From Ehretia macrophylla (Eukaryota > Streptophyta > Magnoliopsida > Boraginales > Ehretiaceae): a stretch of DNA of 64,000 bases. The notes beneath the pieces are model-generated. The model had not been told where the DNA came from and made no database searches. It saw only the letters and a list, made by a program, of their open reading frames with translations. A program made the translations under genes and the position numbers. Location: assembly GCA_037974665.1 (NCBI GenBank), contig CM075775.1, forward strand, positions 37,412,152 through 37,476,151. The letters run 5' to 3'. Shown one piece after another: positions 45,537 to 57,374 of this stretch. Position 1 is the stretch's first letter, and each line of letters opens with the position of its first letter.

Positions 45537-48150
45537 TTGATCCGTAAGGAGTTACGCGGCGCACAGCATACCGTTGGAAAGCTCTCTGAGAGCTCTACGA
45601 CGGGGATAGCAAGCCTACACGGCTGAACCTGATTTTGGAGCCCAATATTGAATGGTTTTTTCAATTTCGAGATACTTTTCTTCTTTTGCGTTGTTTTTCC
45701 GTCCTGGATGGTACGTCGTGAGCCGCGAAAAGGACAACAACCTAATCCATCACATTTCTATTATCGAATTCGATGTCATCTTGGGCAAGACAACTTCAAT
45801 TCACGTAGAGGCTGAGGCCGTAAACCGAGGGCGTGGGGCTTAGGGCCAAGTCTCCGTCGCTCCGGTGCCCATAACTTTTGATCCGTAAAGAGTTGTGCGG
45901 GGCACAGTATACCGTTGGAAAGTTCTCCGTGAGCTCTACGATGAGGGCTGCAAGCTTGCTTAGCTGCGCCTATTTTCGGAGCCCAAAATCAAACGTTTTC
46001 ATCAATTTCGGGACACTTTTCTTCTTTTGCGTTATTTTTTCCTCCCGGATCATACGTCGTGAACCGCAAATAGGACGATAACCTAATCCATCACATTTCT
46101 ATTATCGAATCCCACGCCACCTTGGGCAAGCCAACTTCGATTCACGTAGAGGCTGAGGCAGCAAACTGAGGGCGTGGGGCTTAGGACTAGGTCTCCGTCA
46201 CTTCGGTGACCATAACTTTTGATCCGTAAGGAGTTGCGCGGGACACAGCATACCGTTGGAAAGTTCTCCGAGAGCTCTACGACGAGGGCAGCAAGCTTGT
46301 CCAGCTACGCCTATTTTCGGAGCCCAAAATCGAACGTTTTCATCAGTTTTGGGATACTTTTCTTCTTTTATGCTGTTTTTCCGTCCCGGATCGTACGTCG
46401 TGAGCCGCGAAAAGGATGACAACCTAATCCATCAACATTTCTATTACCAAATCCCATGCCACATTGGGCATGACAACTTCGCTTCCCGTAGAGGCTGGGG
46501 CCGCAAACGGAGGGCGTAAGGGTTAGGACTAGGTCTCCGTCGCTCTTGTGCCCATAACTTTGATCTGTAAGGAGTTACGCGGCGCACAGCATACCGTTGG
46601 AAAGCTCTCCGAGAGCTCTACGACGGGGGCAGCAATCCAGCCCAGCTGCCCCTGATTTCGGAGCCCAAAATTGAACATTTTAATCAATTTCGGGACACTT
46701 TTCTTCTTTTGCGTTGTTTTTTCATCCCTGATCGAACGTCGTGAGCCGCGAATAAGACGATAACCTAATCCATCACGTTTCTATTATCGAATCCCACGCC
46801 ACCTTGGGCAAGACAACTTTGCTTCAAGTAGAGGCTGGGCCCGCAAACCGAAGGCGTGGGGCTTAGGACCAGGTCTCCGTCGCTCCGGTGCCCATAACTT
46901 TTGATCCGTATGGAGTTACGCGGCGCACAGCATACCGTTTGAAAGCTCTCCGAGAGCTCTACGACGAGGGCAGCAAGCCGGCTTTGCTGCGCCTATTTTT
47001 GTAGACCAAAATTGAATGTTTTCATCAATTTTGGGACACTTTTCTTCTTTTACGTTATTTTTTCGTCCCCGATCGTACGTCATGAGCCGCGAAAACGACG
47101 ACAATCTAATCCATCACATTTCTATTATCGAATCCCACGCCACTTTGGGCAAGACAACCTCGCTTCACGTAGAGGCTCGGACTGCAAATCGAGGGCGTGA
47201 GGCTTAGGACCAGATCTTCATCGCTCTGGTGCCCACAACTTTTGATCCGTAAGGAGTTACGCGGCGCACAGTATACCGTTGGAAAGCTCTCCGAGAGCTC
47301 TACGACGGGGGCAGCAAGCCTGCTCAGTTGCCCCTATTTTTGGAGACCAAAATTGAACATTTTCATCAGTTTCGGAACACTTTTCTTCTTTTACGGTGTT
47401 TTTCCATCCCCAATTGTACGTCGTGAGCAGCAAAAAGGACAACAACCTAATCCATCACATTTCTATTACTGAATTCCACGCTTGGACAAGACAACTTCGC
47501 TTCACGTAGAGGCTGGGCCCGCAAACCGAGGGCGTGGGGCTGAGGACCAGGTATCTGTTGCCTATTTTTGGAGACCAAAATGGATCGTTTTCATCAGTTT
47601 CGGGACACTTTTCTTCTTTTGCGCTATTTTTTTGTCCCAGATCGTACGTCGTGAGCCGCGAAAAGGACGACAACCTAATCCATCACATTTCTATTATTGA
47701 ATCTCACTCCACCTTGGGCAAGACAACTTCGCTTCACATAGAGGATGGGCCCGCAAATGGAGGGCTTGGGGCTTTGGACCAGGTCTCCGTCTCTCCAGTG
47801 CCCATAACTTTTGATCCGTAAGGAGTTACGCGGCACACAGTATACCGTTGGAACGCTCTCCGAGAACTCTACGACGGGGGCAGCAAGCCTACTCGATTGC
47901 GCCTATTTTCAGAGCCCAAAATTGAACGTTTTCATTAGTTTTGGGATATTTTTCTTCTTTTGTGCTGTTTTTCCGTTGTGGATCGTACATCATGAGCTGC
48001 GAAAAAAACGATAACCTAATCCATCACATTTCTATTACCAAATCCCACGCCACATTGGGCAAGACAACTTCGCTTCCCGTAGAGGCTGGGGTCGCAAACC
48101 GACGTCGTGGGGCTTAGGACCAGGTCTCCGTCGCTCCGGTGCCCATAACT
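45537..48150 (+). repeat. HOR-B copy 2: 2614 bp
   Basis: This is a close copy of 42923-45536 with the same monomer order and the same truncated monomer (joint at about 47560-47562). Its first monomer starts CATAACTTTGATCC (one T fewer), and the next copy boundary at 48151 has the same form. The shared truncation shows that the whole 2614-bp unit was duplicated after b7 was formed. Confidence 0.85.
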
Positions 48151-51100
48151 TTGATCCGTAAGGAGTTACGCGACGCACAGCATACCGTTGGAAAGCTCTC
48201 TGAGAGCTCTACGACGGGGGCAGTAATCCTGCCCAGCTGCGCCTACTTTTGGAGCCCAAAATCGAACGTTTTAATCAATTTCGGGATACTTTTCTTCTTT
48301 TGCGTTATTTTTCCTTCTCGGATCGTAAGTCGTGAGCCGCGAATAGGAAGATAACCTAATCCATCACATATCTATTATTGAATCCCACGGCACCTTGGGC
48401 AAGACAACTTCGCTTCACGTAGAGGCTGGGCCCACAAACCGAGGGCGTGAGGCTTAGGACCAAGTCTCCGTCGCTCCGGTGCCCATAACTTTTGATCCGT
48501 AAGGAGTTACGCGGCGCATAGCATACTGTTGGAAAGCTCTCCAAGAGCTCTACGATGGGGCAGCAAGCTTGCTTTGCTAGGCCTATTTTTGGAGTCCAAA
48601 ATCGAACGTTTTCATCAATTTCGTGACACATTTCTTCTTTTGCGTTGTTTTTTCATCCCGGATCGTACGTCGTGAGCCGCGAAAAGGACGATAACCTAAT
48701 CCATCACATTTCTATTACCGAATCCTATGCCACCTTGGGCAAGACAACTTCGCTTAATGTAGAGGCTGGGCTCGCAAACCGAGGGCGTAGGGCTTAGGAC
48801 CAGGTCTTTGTCGCTCCGGTGTCGATAACTTTTGATCCGTAAGGAGTTACCCGGTGCACAACATATCGTTGGAAAGCTCTCCGAGAGCTCTACGAAGGGG
48901 GCAGAAAGCCTGCTCAACTGCGCTGGTTTTCAGAGCCCAAAATTGAACGTTTTTATCAATTTTAGGATAGTTTTCTTCTTTTGTGTTGTTTTTCCGTCCT
49001 GGATCGTATGTCGTGAGCCGCGAAAAGGACTACAACCTAATCCATCACATTTCTATTATCGAATCCCATGGCATCTTGGGCAAGACAACTTCGATTCACC
49101 TAGAGGCTGAGGCCGCAAACCGAGGGCGTGGGGCTTAGGACCAAATCTCCGTCGCTTCGGTGCCCATAACTTTTGATCCGTAAGGAGTTGCGCGGGGCAC
49201 AGTATACCGTTGGAAAGTTCTCCGAGAGCTCTACGATGAGGGCTGCAAGCCTGCTTAGCTGCACCTATTTTCGGAGCCCAAAATCAAACGTTTTGATCAA
49301 TTTCGGGACATTTTTCTTCTTTTGCGTTGTTTTTCAGTCCCGGATCGTACGTCGTGAGCCGCGAATAGGACGATAACCTAATCCATCACATTACTATTAT
49401 CGAATCCCACGCCACCTTAGGCAAGACAATTTCGATTCACGTAGAGGCTGAGGCCGCAAACCGAGGGCGTGGGGCTTAGGACCAGGTCTCCGTCGCTCCG
49501 GTGCCCATAACTTTTGATCCGTAAGGAGTTGCGAGGGGGCACAGCATACCGTTGGAAAGTTCTCCGAGAGCTCTACGACAAGGGCAGCAAGCCTGCCCAG
49601 CTGCGCCAATTTTCGGAGCCCAAAATTGAATGTTTTCATCAGTTTCGGGATACTTTTCTTCTTTTACGCTATTTTTTCGTCCCGGATCGTACGTCGTGAG
49701 CCGCGAAAAGGACGACAACCTAATCCATCACATTTCTATTACCGAATCCCATGCCACATTGGGCAAGACAACTTCGCTTCACGTAGAGGCAGGGGCCGCA
49801 AACCGAGGGCGTGGGCTTAGGACCAGGTCTCCATCGCTCCTGTGCCCATAACTTTGATCCGTAGGGAGTTACGCGGCGCACAGCATACCGTTGGAAAGCT
49901 TTCCGAGAGCTCTACGACGGGGGTAGCAATCCTGCCCAGCTGCGCCTATTTTTGGAACCCAAAATTGAACGTTTTAATTAATTTCGGGACACTTTTCTTA
50001 TTTTGCTTTTTTTTTTCATCCCGAATCGAACGTCGTGAGCCGTGAATAGGATGATAACCTAATCCATCACATTTCTATTATTGAATCCCATGCCACCTTG
50101 GGCAAGACAACTTCGCTTCACGTAGAGGATGGGTCTGAAAACCGAAAGCGTGGGGCTTAGCACCAAGTCTCCGTCGCTCCGGTGCCCATAACTTTTGATG
50201 CATATGGAGTTACACGGCGCACAACATACCGTTGGAAAGCTCTCTGAGAGCTCTACGATGGGGGCAGCAAGCCTGCTTTGCTACGCCTGTTTTCGAAGCC
50301 CAAAATCAAATGTTTTTATCAATTTCGGGACACTTTTCTTCTTTTACATTGTTTTTCCGTACCCGATCGTACGTCGTGAGCCGCGAAAAGGACGACAATC
50401 TAATCCATCACATTTCTATTATCGAATCCCATGCCACTTTGGGCAAGACAACTTCACTTCATGTAGAGGCTCGACCCGCAAACCGAGGGCGTGAGGCTTA
50501 GGACCAGATCTTCGTCGCTCTGGTGCCCACAACTTTTGATCCGTAGGGAGTTACGCGGCGCACAGCATACCGTTGAAAAGCTCTCCGAGAGCTCTACGAC
50601 GGGGGCAGCAAGCCTGCTCGGTTGCCCCTATTTTCGGAGCCCAAAATCGAACGTTTTCATTAGTTTCGGGACACTTTTCTTCTTTTGTGATGTTTTTCCG
50701 TCCCCGATCATACGTCGTGAGCAGCGAAAAGGATGACAACCTAATCCATCACATTTCTATTAACGAATCCCACGCTTGGGAAAGCCTACTTCGCTTCACG
50801 TGGAAGCTGGGCCCGTAAACTGAGGGTGTGGGGTTGAGGACAAGGTCTCCGTCGCTCCGGTGCCCATAACTTTTGATCCGTAAGGAGTTACGCGGTGCAC
50901 AGCATAACGTTGGAATGCTCTCTGAGAGCTCTACGACGGGAGCAGCAAGCCTACTCGGCTGCGCCTGTTTTCAGAGCCCGAAATCGAACGTTTTCATCAG
51001 TTTTGGGTTATTTTTCTTCTTTTGCGCTATTTTTTCGTCGTGGATCGTACGTCGTGAGCCACGAAAAGGACGACAACCTAATCCATCACATTTCTATTAC

Positions 51101-51212
51101 CAAATCCCAAGCCACATTGGGCAACACAACTTCGCTTCCCGTAGAGGCTGGGGCCGCAAACCGACGTCGTGGGGCTTAGGACCAGGTCTCCGTCGCTTCG
51201 GTGCCCATAACT
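48151..51212 (+). repeat. HOR-C copy 1: nine monomers, 3062 bp
   Basis: Monomers start at 48151, about 48491, 48832, 49173, 49514, about 49853, 50195, about 50532 and 50873. The unit returns at 51213 with very few differences. Monomers four to eight follow the same order of types as b2-b6 of HOR-B (for example GCCTGCTTTGCTACGCC at 50195 and GCTCGGTTGCCCC at about 50615), so HOR-B and HOR-C share an ancestor. Confidence 0.85.
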
Positions 51213-53196
51213 TTGATCCGTAAGGAGTTACGCGGCGCACAGCATACCGTTGGAAAGCTCTCTGAGAGCTCTACGACGGGGGCAATAGTCCTGCCCAGCT
51301 GCGCCTGCTTTTGGAGCCCAAAATCGAACGTTTTAATCAATTTCGGGATACTTTTCTTCTTTTGCGTTATTTTTCCTTCTCGGATCGTAAGTCGTGAGCC
51401 GCGAATAGGAAGATAACCTAATCCATCACATATCTATTATTGAATCCCACGGCACCTTAGGCAAGACAACTTCGCTTCACGTAGAGGCTGGGCCCACAAA
51501 CCGAGGGCGTGAGGCTTAGGACCAAGTCTCCGTCGCTCCGGTGCCCATAACTTTTGATCCGTAAGGAGTTACGCGGCGCATAGCATACTGTTGGAAAGCT
51601 CTCCAAGAGCTCTACGATGGGGCAGCAAGCTTGCTTTGCTACGCCTATTTTTGGAGCCCAAAATCGAATGTTTTCATCAATTTCGTGACACATTTCTTCT
51701 TTTGCGTTATTTTTTCGTCCCGGATCGTACGTCGTGAGCCGCGAAAAGGACGATAACCTAATCCATCACATTTCTATTACCGAATCCTATGCCACCTTGG
51801 GCAAGACAACTTCGCTTAATGTAGAGGCTGGGCTCGCAAACCGAGGGCGTAGGGCTTAGGACCAGGTCTCTGTCGCTCCGGTGTCGATAACTTTTGATCC
51901 GTAAGGAGTTACCCGGTGCACAACATATCGTTGGAAAGCTCTCCGAGAGCTCTACGAAGGGGGCAGAAAGCCTGCTCAACTGCGCTGGTTTTCAGAGCCC
52001 AAAATTGAACGTTTTTATCAATTTTAGGATAGTTTTCTTCTTTTGTGTTGTTTTTCCGTCCTGGATCGTATGTCGTGAGCCGCGAAAAGGACTACAACCT
52101 AATCCATCACATTTCTATTATCGAATCCCATGGCATCTTGGGCAAGACAACTTCGATTCACCTAGAGGCTGAGGCCGCAAACCGAGGGCGTGGGGCTTAG
52201 GACCAAATCTCCGTCGCTTCGGTGCCCATAACTTTTGATCCGTAAGGAGTTGCGCGGGGCACAGTATACCGTTGGAAAGTTCTCCGAGAGCTCTACGATG
52301 GGGGCTGCAAGCCTGCTCAGCTGCGCCTATTTTCGGAGCCCAAAATCAAACGTTTTGATCAATTTCGGGACATTTTTCTTCTTTTGCGTTGTTTTTCAGT
52401 CCCGTATCGTACGTCGTGAGCCGCGAATAGGACGATAACCTAATCCATCACATTACTATTATCGAATCCCATGCCACCTTGGGCAAGACAATTTTGATTC
52501 ACGTAGAGGCTGAGGCCGCAAACCGAGGGCGTGGGGCTTAGGACCAGGTCTCCGTCGCTCCGGTGCCCATAACTTTTGATCCGTAAGGAGTTGCGCGGGG
52601 CACAGCATACCGTTGGAAAGTTCTCCGAGAGCTCTACGACAAGGGCAGCAAGCCTGCCCAGCTGCGCCAATTTTCGGAGCCCAAAATTGAATGTTTTCAT
52701 CAGTTTCGGGATACTTTTCTTCTTTTACGCTATTTTTTCGTCCCGGATCGTACGTCGTGAGCCGCGAAAAGGACGACAACCTAATCCATCACATTTCTAT
52801 TACCGAATCCCATGCCACATTGGGCAAGACAACTTCGCTTCACGTAGAGGCAGGGGCCGCAAACCGAGGGCGTGGGCTTAGGACCAGGTCTCCATCGCTC
52901 CTGTGCCCATAACTTTGATCCGTAGAGAGTTACGCGGCGCACAGCATACCGTTGAAAAGCTTTCCGAGAGCTCTACGATGGGGGTAGCAATCCTGCCCAG
53001 CTGCGCCTATTTTTGGAACCCAAAATTGAACGTTTTAATTAATTTCGGGACACTTTTCTTATTTTGCTTTTTTTTTTTTCATCCCGAATCGAACGTCGTG
53101 AGCCGCGAATAGGATGATAACCTAATCCATCACATTTCTATTATCGAATCCCATGCCACCTTGGGCAAGACAACTTCGCTTCACGTAGAGGCTGGG
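51213..53196 (+). repeat. HOR-C copy 2: partial, cut at the LTR-B junction
   Basis: The block is almost identical to 48151-50136, including rare words such as GTTACCCGGTGCACAACATA and CAGAAAGCCTGCTCAACTGC. It stops at GTAGAGGCTGGG (monomer coordinate about 282), where non-satellite sequence begins. The break therefore occurred after the 3062-bp unit was duplicated. Confidence 0.85.
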
Positions 53197-53632
53197 TAGT
53201 GGTAGATTTAGAACCATGGCATGTAATAACTTATATTTCTACTATTAGCTTCTTCGCATGCTTGGGAGTGAATGACTGGTTGTTTTCAATTTCTAAGAAT
53301 ACTTAAAAGCTATCATGGAGTGGCATGATAAGCGGTTTTGTAAAGAAGTTAAGTTATGAATGCATGCTTGTCTGTATCTAAACTCTTTGTATGTCTTAAG
53401 GCTCGGATGGCCTTAAAGCTAAGATCTTTAGTTATAAATGAATGTCTTGTTATGTTGTGGCTTTATTGAGTGTTTACAGGTTTTCAGAATGTCCACGGTA
53501 CAGGGGAGACTCTGTCCGTGTGTCGGGTCCGGACTTAACCATTAGGAAAAATTTTGTGACCGGGCTTGGTATTGGGTTGAGAATAGCATGGTCATTAGAG
53601 CCTCTAGTCTCGTGAGGGATCGGGGCGTTACA
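53197..53632 (+). mobile_element. LTR-B piece: end of an LTR of a different family
   Basis: About 436 bp of single-copy sequence (within this window) ends GATCGGGGCGTTACA, the typical 3' terminus of many plant LTRs. It is unrelated to LTR-A except for that terminal word. Its left end joins satellite, and its right end joins the interior of LTR-A copy 3. I could not find matching 5-bp repeats on its two sides, so it is part of a rearranged junction and not a clean insertion. It is a fossil with no coding content. Confidence 0.55.
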
Positions 53633-56201
53633 GAAATGCCTACTGGTTATCTCGATGTCTCATTTGATTAGTAACCTAGCATGATACTATGTCTCGTTCG
53701 TTTGTTTATCCTTGTTACAAAAGTACATGTTGATCCTAGCTTAATAACGTGTACCTGCTTAAGATTTGGTTGGTTCATTTTACTTAGCCTTTACCTAATA
53801 CTTCATAATCCTATTATAGATACTAGCAATAATAATAGCAAAACGATCATAGTAATGTCTAGCGTCTGTCTAGTTAATATCAGTACAAACCAAAATTAGA
53901 CCCCAAATTACAACGGGGGTCTTTTACATTACACATCAAGCAACATAAAAAGAAATAGTCTTAAAGTAGCATAGTTCACAAATAGCCATAATCACGCAAG
54001 GCACATAGGACAGGCAATCACTCCAAGGAATCATCGTTAGGCACATCGTCCTCAGGTACCTGTTCTTGATCTTCTTCACCTGAGATGATAAAAGAGGGTG
54101 AGTCCTTATGAACTCAGTGAGGGGAACAAGAAATAGGTTTTGAAACTCATTTTTCGATTCAACTTATGAAAATCCTTATGCAAGCATGAATATAACACAA
54201 TTAAGTACATAACGATAATATAAAGTAAAGGAACACAATTACCAGTCTTTCCTCCCCGAGGTTCTCTAGGAACCAAGCGAGAGTACTTACACATATAAAA
54301 AAAGGATACGGTGAGCTTTTGCTCTCAGTTGTTGTGGCCGACTTCAAATCATCCCCTTAACACGCCAAGTGGGTGTACTCCGGATGTACCCCGAAATCCT
54401 ATGACCCAACTCTCCGAGGAAGTCTAGCCCCCAAGCGAGAGAGGGAATTGGACCATGGTAGTCACGATTGCACCAGCAAGCCCGATGCCGCCCGGTGTGC
54501 GTGAACGCTACCACGCCTGAATGAAAGGTTGCAACCTTGTATGCAATGCACATTTATGACATTTAATATATCACATTAGGAGAACAACAAAGTAGGTTGC
54601 TTCCGGACAGTCATAAAATTGCACATTGACAAGTAAACAAGCGAGGCACGATAAGACAAGTAATTTCACTTGAAAAGCATATGGAGTTATATGAACATTA
54701 AACGGGCAGCCATGTAACGCACACAAATCAGGTCATATAACTCATTTCAACGTCCACGTAATCAAATAATAAGGTTATTCAACATGCAACAACAATCTAC
54801 GTGGTTCGGATGCAAGAAAGGCCTATTTGTCAACATCCAACGAATCAAAATCACATTTAGGGCTATAAGGAAACTACGGGCAGCCTACTAAACATATAAT
54901 TACACTCAATATTCAAAGGATCAACACTTAGCAAGTTCGCCTAGTCACTAGGGTTTCCATTTCGTGCTTACTCGTGCAATTAAGCCCCAAGTCAACTAAA
55001 AATCAAACTCAAGCCAAGCATCAATTAATCCAAACATCCCCAAGCACTCAAAACAGTCCACACAACATCCCAATGCCACAATCCAAAGAAATTAATACCA
55101 CAAGAGATGTTACAACAAATTTCTAAGCATATAACTAAGTGAAACCCTCACTGCAATAGGATGTTTTCTCACAATCATTGAGTTAAGCAAACAATCTCCA
55201 ATTCTAGAAAATAAGATTTCAAATTAAATCTTAAGAAGTGAACTAAAATCAGAAACAAACCTTGCATCATTTGGAGTTCGAGATCAATAGTTATGGCCAA
55301 AACAGTGGGATTGTACAAAACTGTCCAGATTTGCACACATTTCAATAATTGTCGTATTTTAGGTCCTTAGGGTCAGATTTAGCCTTAGTCCATTTCTGAC
55401 AAACATGTCCAGAACGGAAAAATATAGCAGTACACCAAATTTCATGCATTTTTGACATCATTTACTAAGTCAAAACTGGTTCGTTCCACAAGGTCAGTGC
55501 ATCTGCCAAAACCTGCTTCATTTTTCCAGACTTCCAGATTTGGACACATTTTAATGATTTGCCATTTTGAGGATCTTAGAGTCAAAATTAGCTTTGGCCT
55601 ATTTCTGCGAAAAATGTTCAAAACTGGAAAAATTAATCACCTACCAATTTTCATGCATTTTCAACATCATTTGTCTAGCCAAACTCACCTCAAAACAACA
55701 AGTCAGAGAGCTGTCAACAAACCCGATTTCATCTATCATCAACTTCAAGCCAAAATCTTGCCATGCATGGTTGTAAAAGCTTATGAACACACATATAACT
55801 CAAGTACAGAAGCAAAGAAATACATTTAAGAGCATGCATGTGGATTTTTGAAGGATTTTCAAAAGGTTTTAGCCCTCACCTTAGCAAATCAACAAGAAGA
55901 TGCACAAAACTTGATGAAGCACAATTTTCTTCTTCTTCCTTGCTTAGCCAAGACACCACCCGATTTCTCTCTATTTTTCCTAGCTTAGTGGCCAAGTTCT
56001 TAGTACATGCATGTGGTTAGAACAAGAAGAAAAGAAATGGAAGCTAGTAAACTCACCTAGGCCGAAATGGTGACTCAAAGAGCATGCATGTGTGATTCTT
56101 GCATCTTAGCTAGCTTGATCGAGTCTTCTCGCTTGTTGCTTGTCTTGATTAACTATGGTGTGATGAAGATGAGCTATGAAGGGAAGAAAATCAGCCAAGG
56201 C

Positions 56202-56268
56202 CGAGAGAGAGAGAGAAGAATGAGAGGGAGAGAGAGAAATGTGAGGAGAATGAGAGAATGAAGTGAAA
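56202..56268 (-). repeat. GA-rich simple repeat inside LTR-A copy 3
   Basis: GAGAGAGAGAGAAG and GGGAGAGAGAGAAATG runs occur here, equivalent to the tracts in copies 1, 2 and 4. Confidence 0.75.
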
Positions 56269-56762
56269 AAATGAAATGCTTTGAAGGAATAGATGCAATG
56301 TCGGTCTTGGGCAGCAAAAATTCAGATTTTTGTGTTGTATTTTGAGTGTTATTTGAATTGTTGGTGGACAAGGGTGATGTGGCCGAGATGGGAGGCTTGG
56401 TTGTTAGCAAAATGTGGCTTTGGTGCAAGCAAAAGGTATGACAATGTGAAGACTTTGTCTTGAGCATGCTAGATTAAAATAATTTTGTTCAAACTTTGCT
56501 CAATGCCTTGGGTTTTGGCCGACCCATTGTGCATCAAGGTCTGAATTTTGTCATCCTTTGAGCATTATTAAATTGTGTGTTGAAATGCAAAAAGAATAAG
56601 GAATAAAGAATAAGGAATGTCTAGCTTTTTGTGAGATTTTGTCTTCTAGTGGGTTGAATTAGTAATTTAATAATTGTTAGTGGATTTTGTATGATTAATT
56701 AATGACCTAATGCCTCGTGCAAGATGTTTTCTTGATTAGCGTGAGGGTACGCTTTCCTAGGT

Positions 56763-56968
56763 CTAGGGCACGTACTACGAGGTAGGACACGAACTACGAG
56801 ACGAATACACGTTTTTCTAGTAAATGCACGCAACCCTAAATGAATGCACGTAATTCAATGCATGGCACACAAAACGAACACAATTCTTAAACCTAGGTCA
56901 AGGCACACAAATCTAGATTAGGGCACACGAAACGAGGTATCGCATGCAAATCGAGGTCAGGCCTCACA
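56763..56968 (-). repeat. Degenerate short tandem repeats at the outer end of LTR-A copy 3
   Basis: Words such as GACACGAACTACGAG, AATACACG, AAATGCACGCAA and GAATGCACGTAATTC recur every 15-20 bp. It is similar in length to the copy 2 region and much shorter than that of copy 4. Confidence 0.6.
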
Positions 56969-57374
56969 ACTTCGCTTCACGTGGAGGCTGGGCCTGCAAA
57001 CTGTGGGCGTGGGGCTTAGGACCAGGTCTCCGTCGCTCCGTTGCCCATAACTTTTGATCCATAAGGAGTTACGCGGCGCACAGCAAACCGTTGGAAAGCT
57101 CTCTGAGAGCTCTACGACGGGGGCAGCAAGCTTGCTTGGCTGCGCCTGTTTTCAGAGCCCAAAATCGAATGTTTTCATCAATTTTGTGACACTTTTCTTC
57201 TTTTGCGTTGTTTTTCCGTCCTGAATCGTATGTCGTGAGCCGCGAAAAGGACGACAACCTAATCCATCACATTTCTATTATCGAATCCCACGCCATTTTG
57301 GGCAAGACAACTTCACTTCACGTAGAGGCTCGGCCCGCAAACCGATGGCGTGGGGCTTAGGACCAGGTCTCCGT
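56969..57374 (+). repeat. Satellite array 3: just over one monomer between two LTR-A copies
   Basis: This 406-bp island runs from monomer coordinate 257 through one complete monomer starting at 57054 to coordinate 321 of that monomer. It has the standard orientation and landmarks (CAGCAAACCGTTGGAAAG, GAGCCCAAAATCGAATG). Its first 24 bases repeat the last 24 bases of array 2 (53173-53196) with one difference. Confidence 0.92.
57370..57374 (+). repeat. Left target-site duplication of LTR-A copy 4 (TCCGT)
   Basis: TCCGT precedes TGTCACGCCCC and is identical to 61138-61142. Joining across the element restores CAGGTCTCCGTCGCTCCG, a normal monomer segment. Confidence 0.9.

Larger units (their letters stand above)
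24200..53196 (+). repeat. Satellite array 2: about 85 monomers of the 341-bp satellite
   Basis: This is the same monomer, in the same orientation, as array 1. It contains three sub-domains: a mosaic region (24200-42922), HOR-B (42923-48150) and HOR-C (48151-53196). The array ends within a monomer where it meets the LTR-B piece. No interruption by non-satellite DNA was seen within its 29 kb. Confidence 0.95.
53633..56968 (-). mobile_element. LTR-A copy 3: partial LTR, 3336 bp
   Basis: It aligns with copies 2 and 4 from GAAATGCCTACTGG to the terminus GGTCAGGCCTCACA. Only one of the two LTR termini is present; the other side is fused to the LTR-B piece. The intact terminus abuts satellite at ACTTCGCTTCACG. 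It carries the same conserved blocks as the other copies, including the stretch around 54020-54130 next to GATGATAAAAGAGGGTGAG and the block around 54340-54550. It is a broken fossil. Open frames such as 55452-55829 are not kept in the other copies and are not genes. Confidence 0.75.

Noticed and set aside
2895-53196. CRISPR-like regular spacing of repeats
   Set aside because: The whole 341-bp unit is repeated, with no unique spacers between short repeats, and no cas genes are present. It is a eukaryotic satellite.
55452-55829. A 125-codon open frame inside LTR-A copy 3
   Set aside because: It is not kept in the other LTR-A copies and matches no retroelement or host domain that I recognise.
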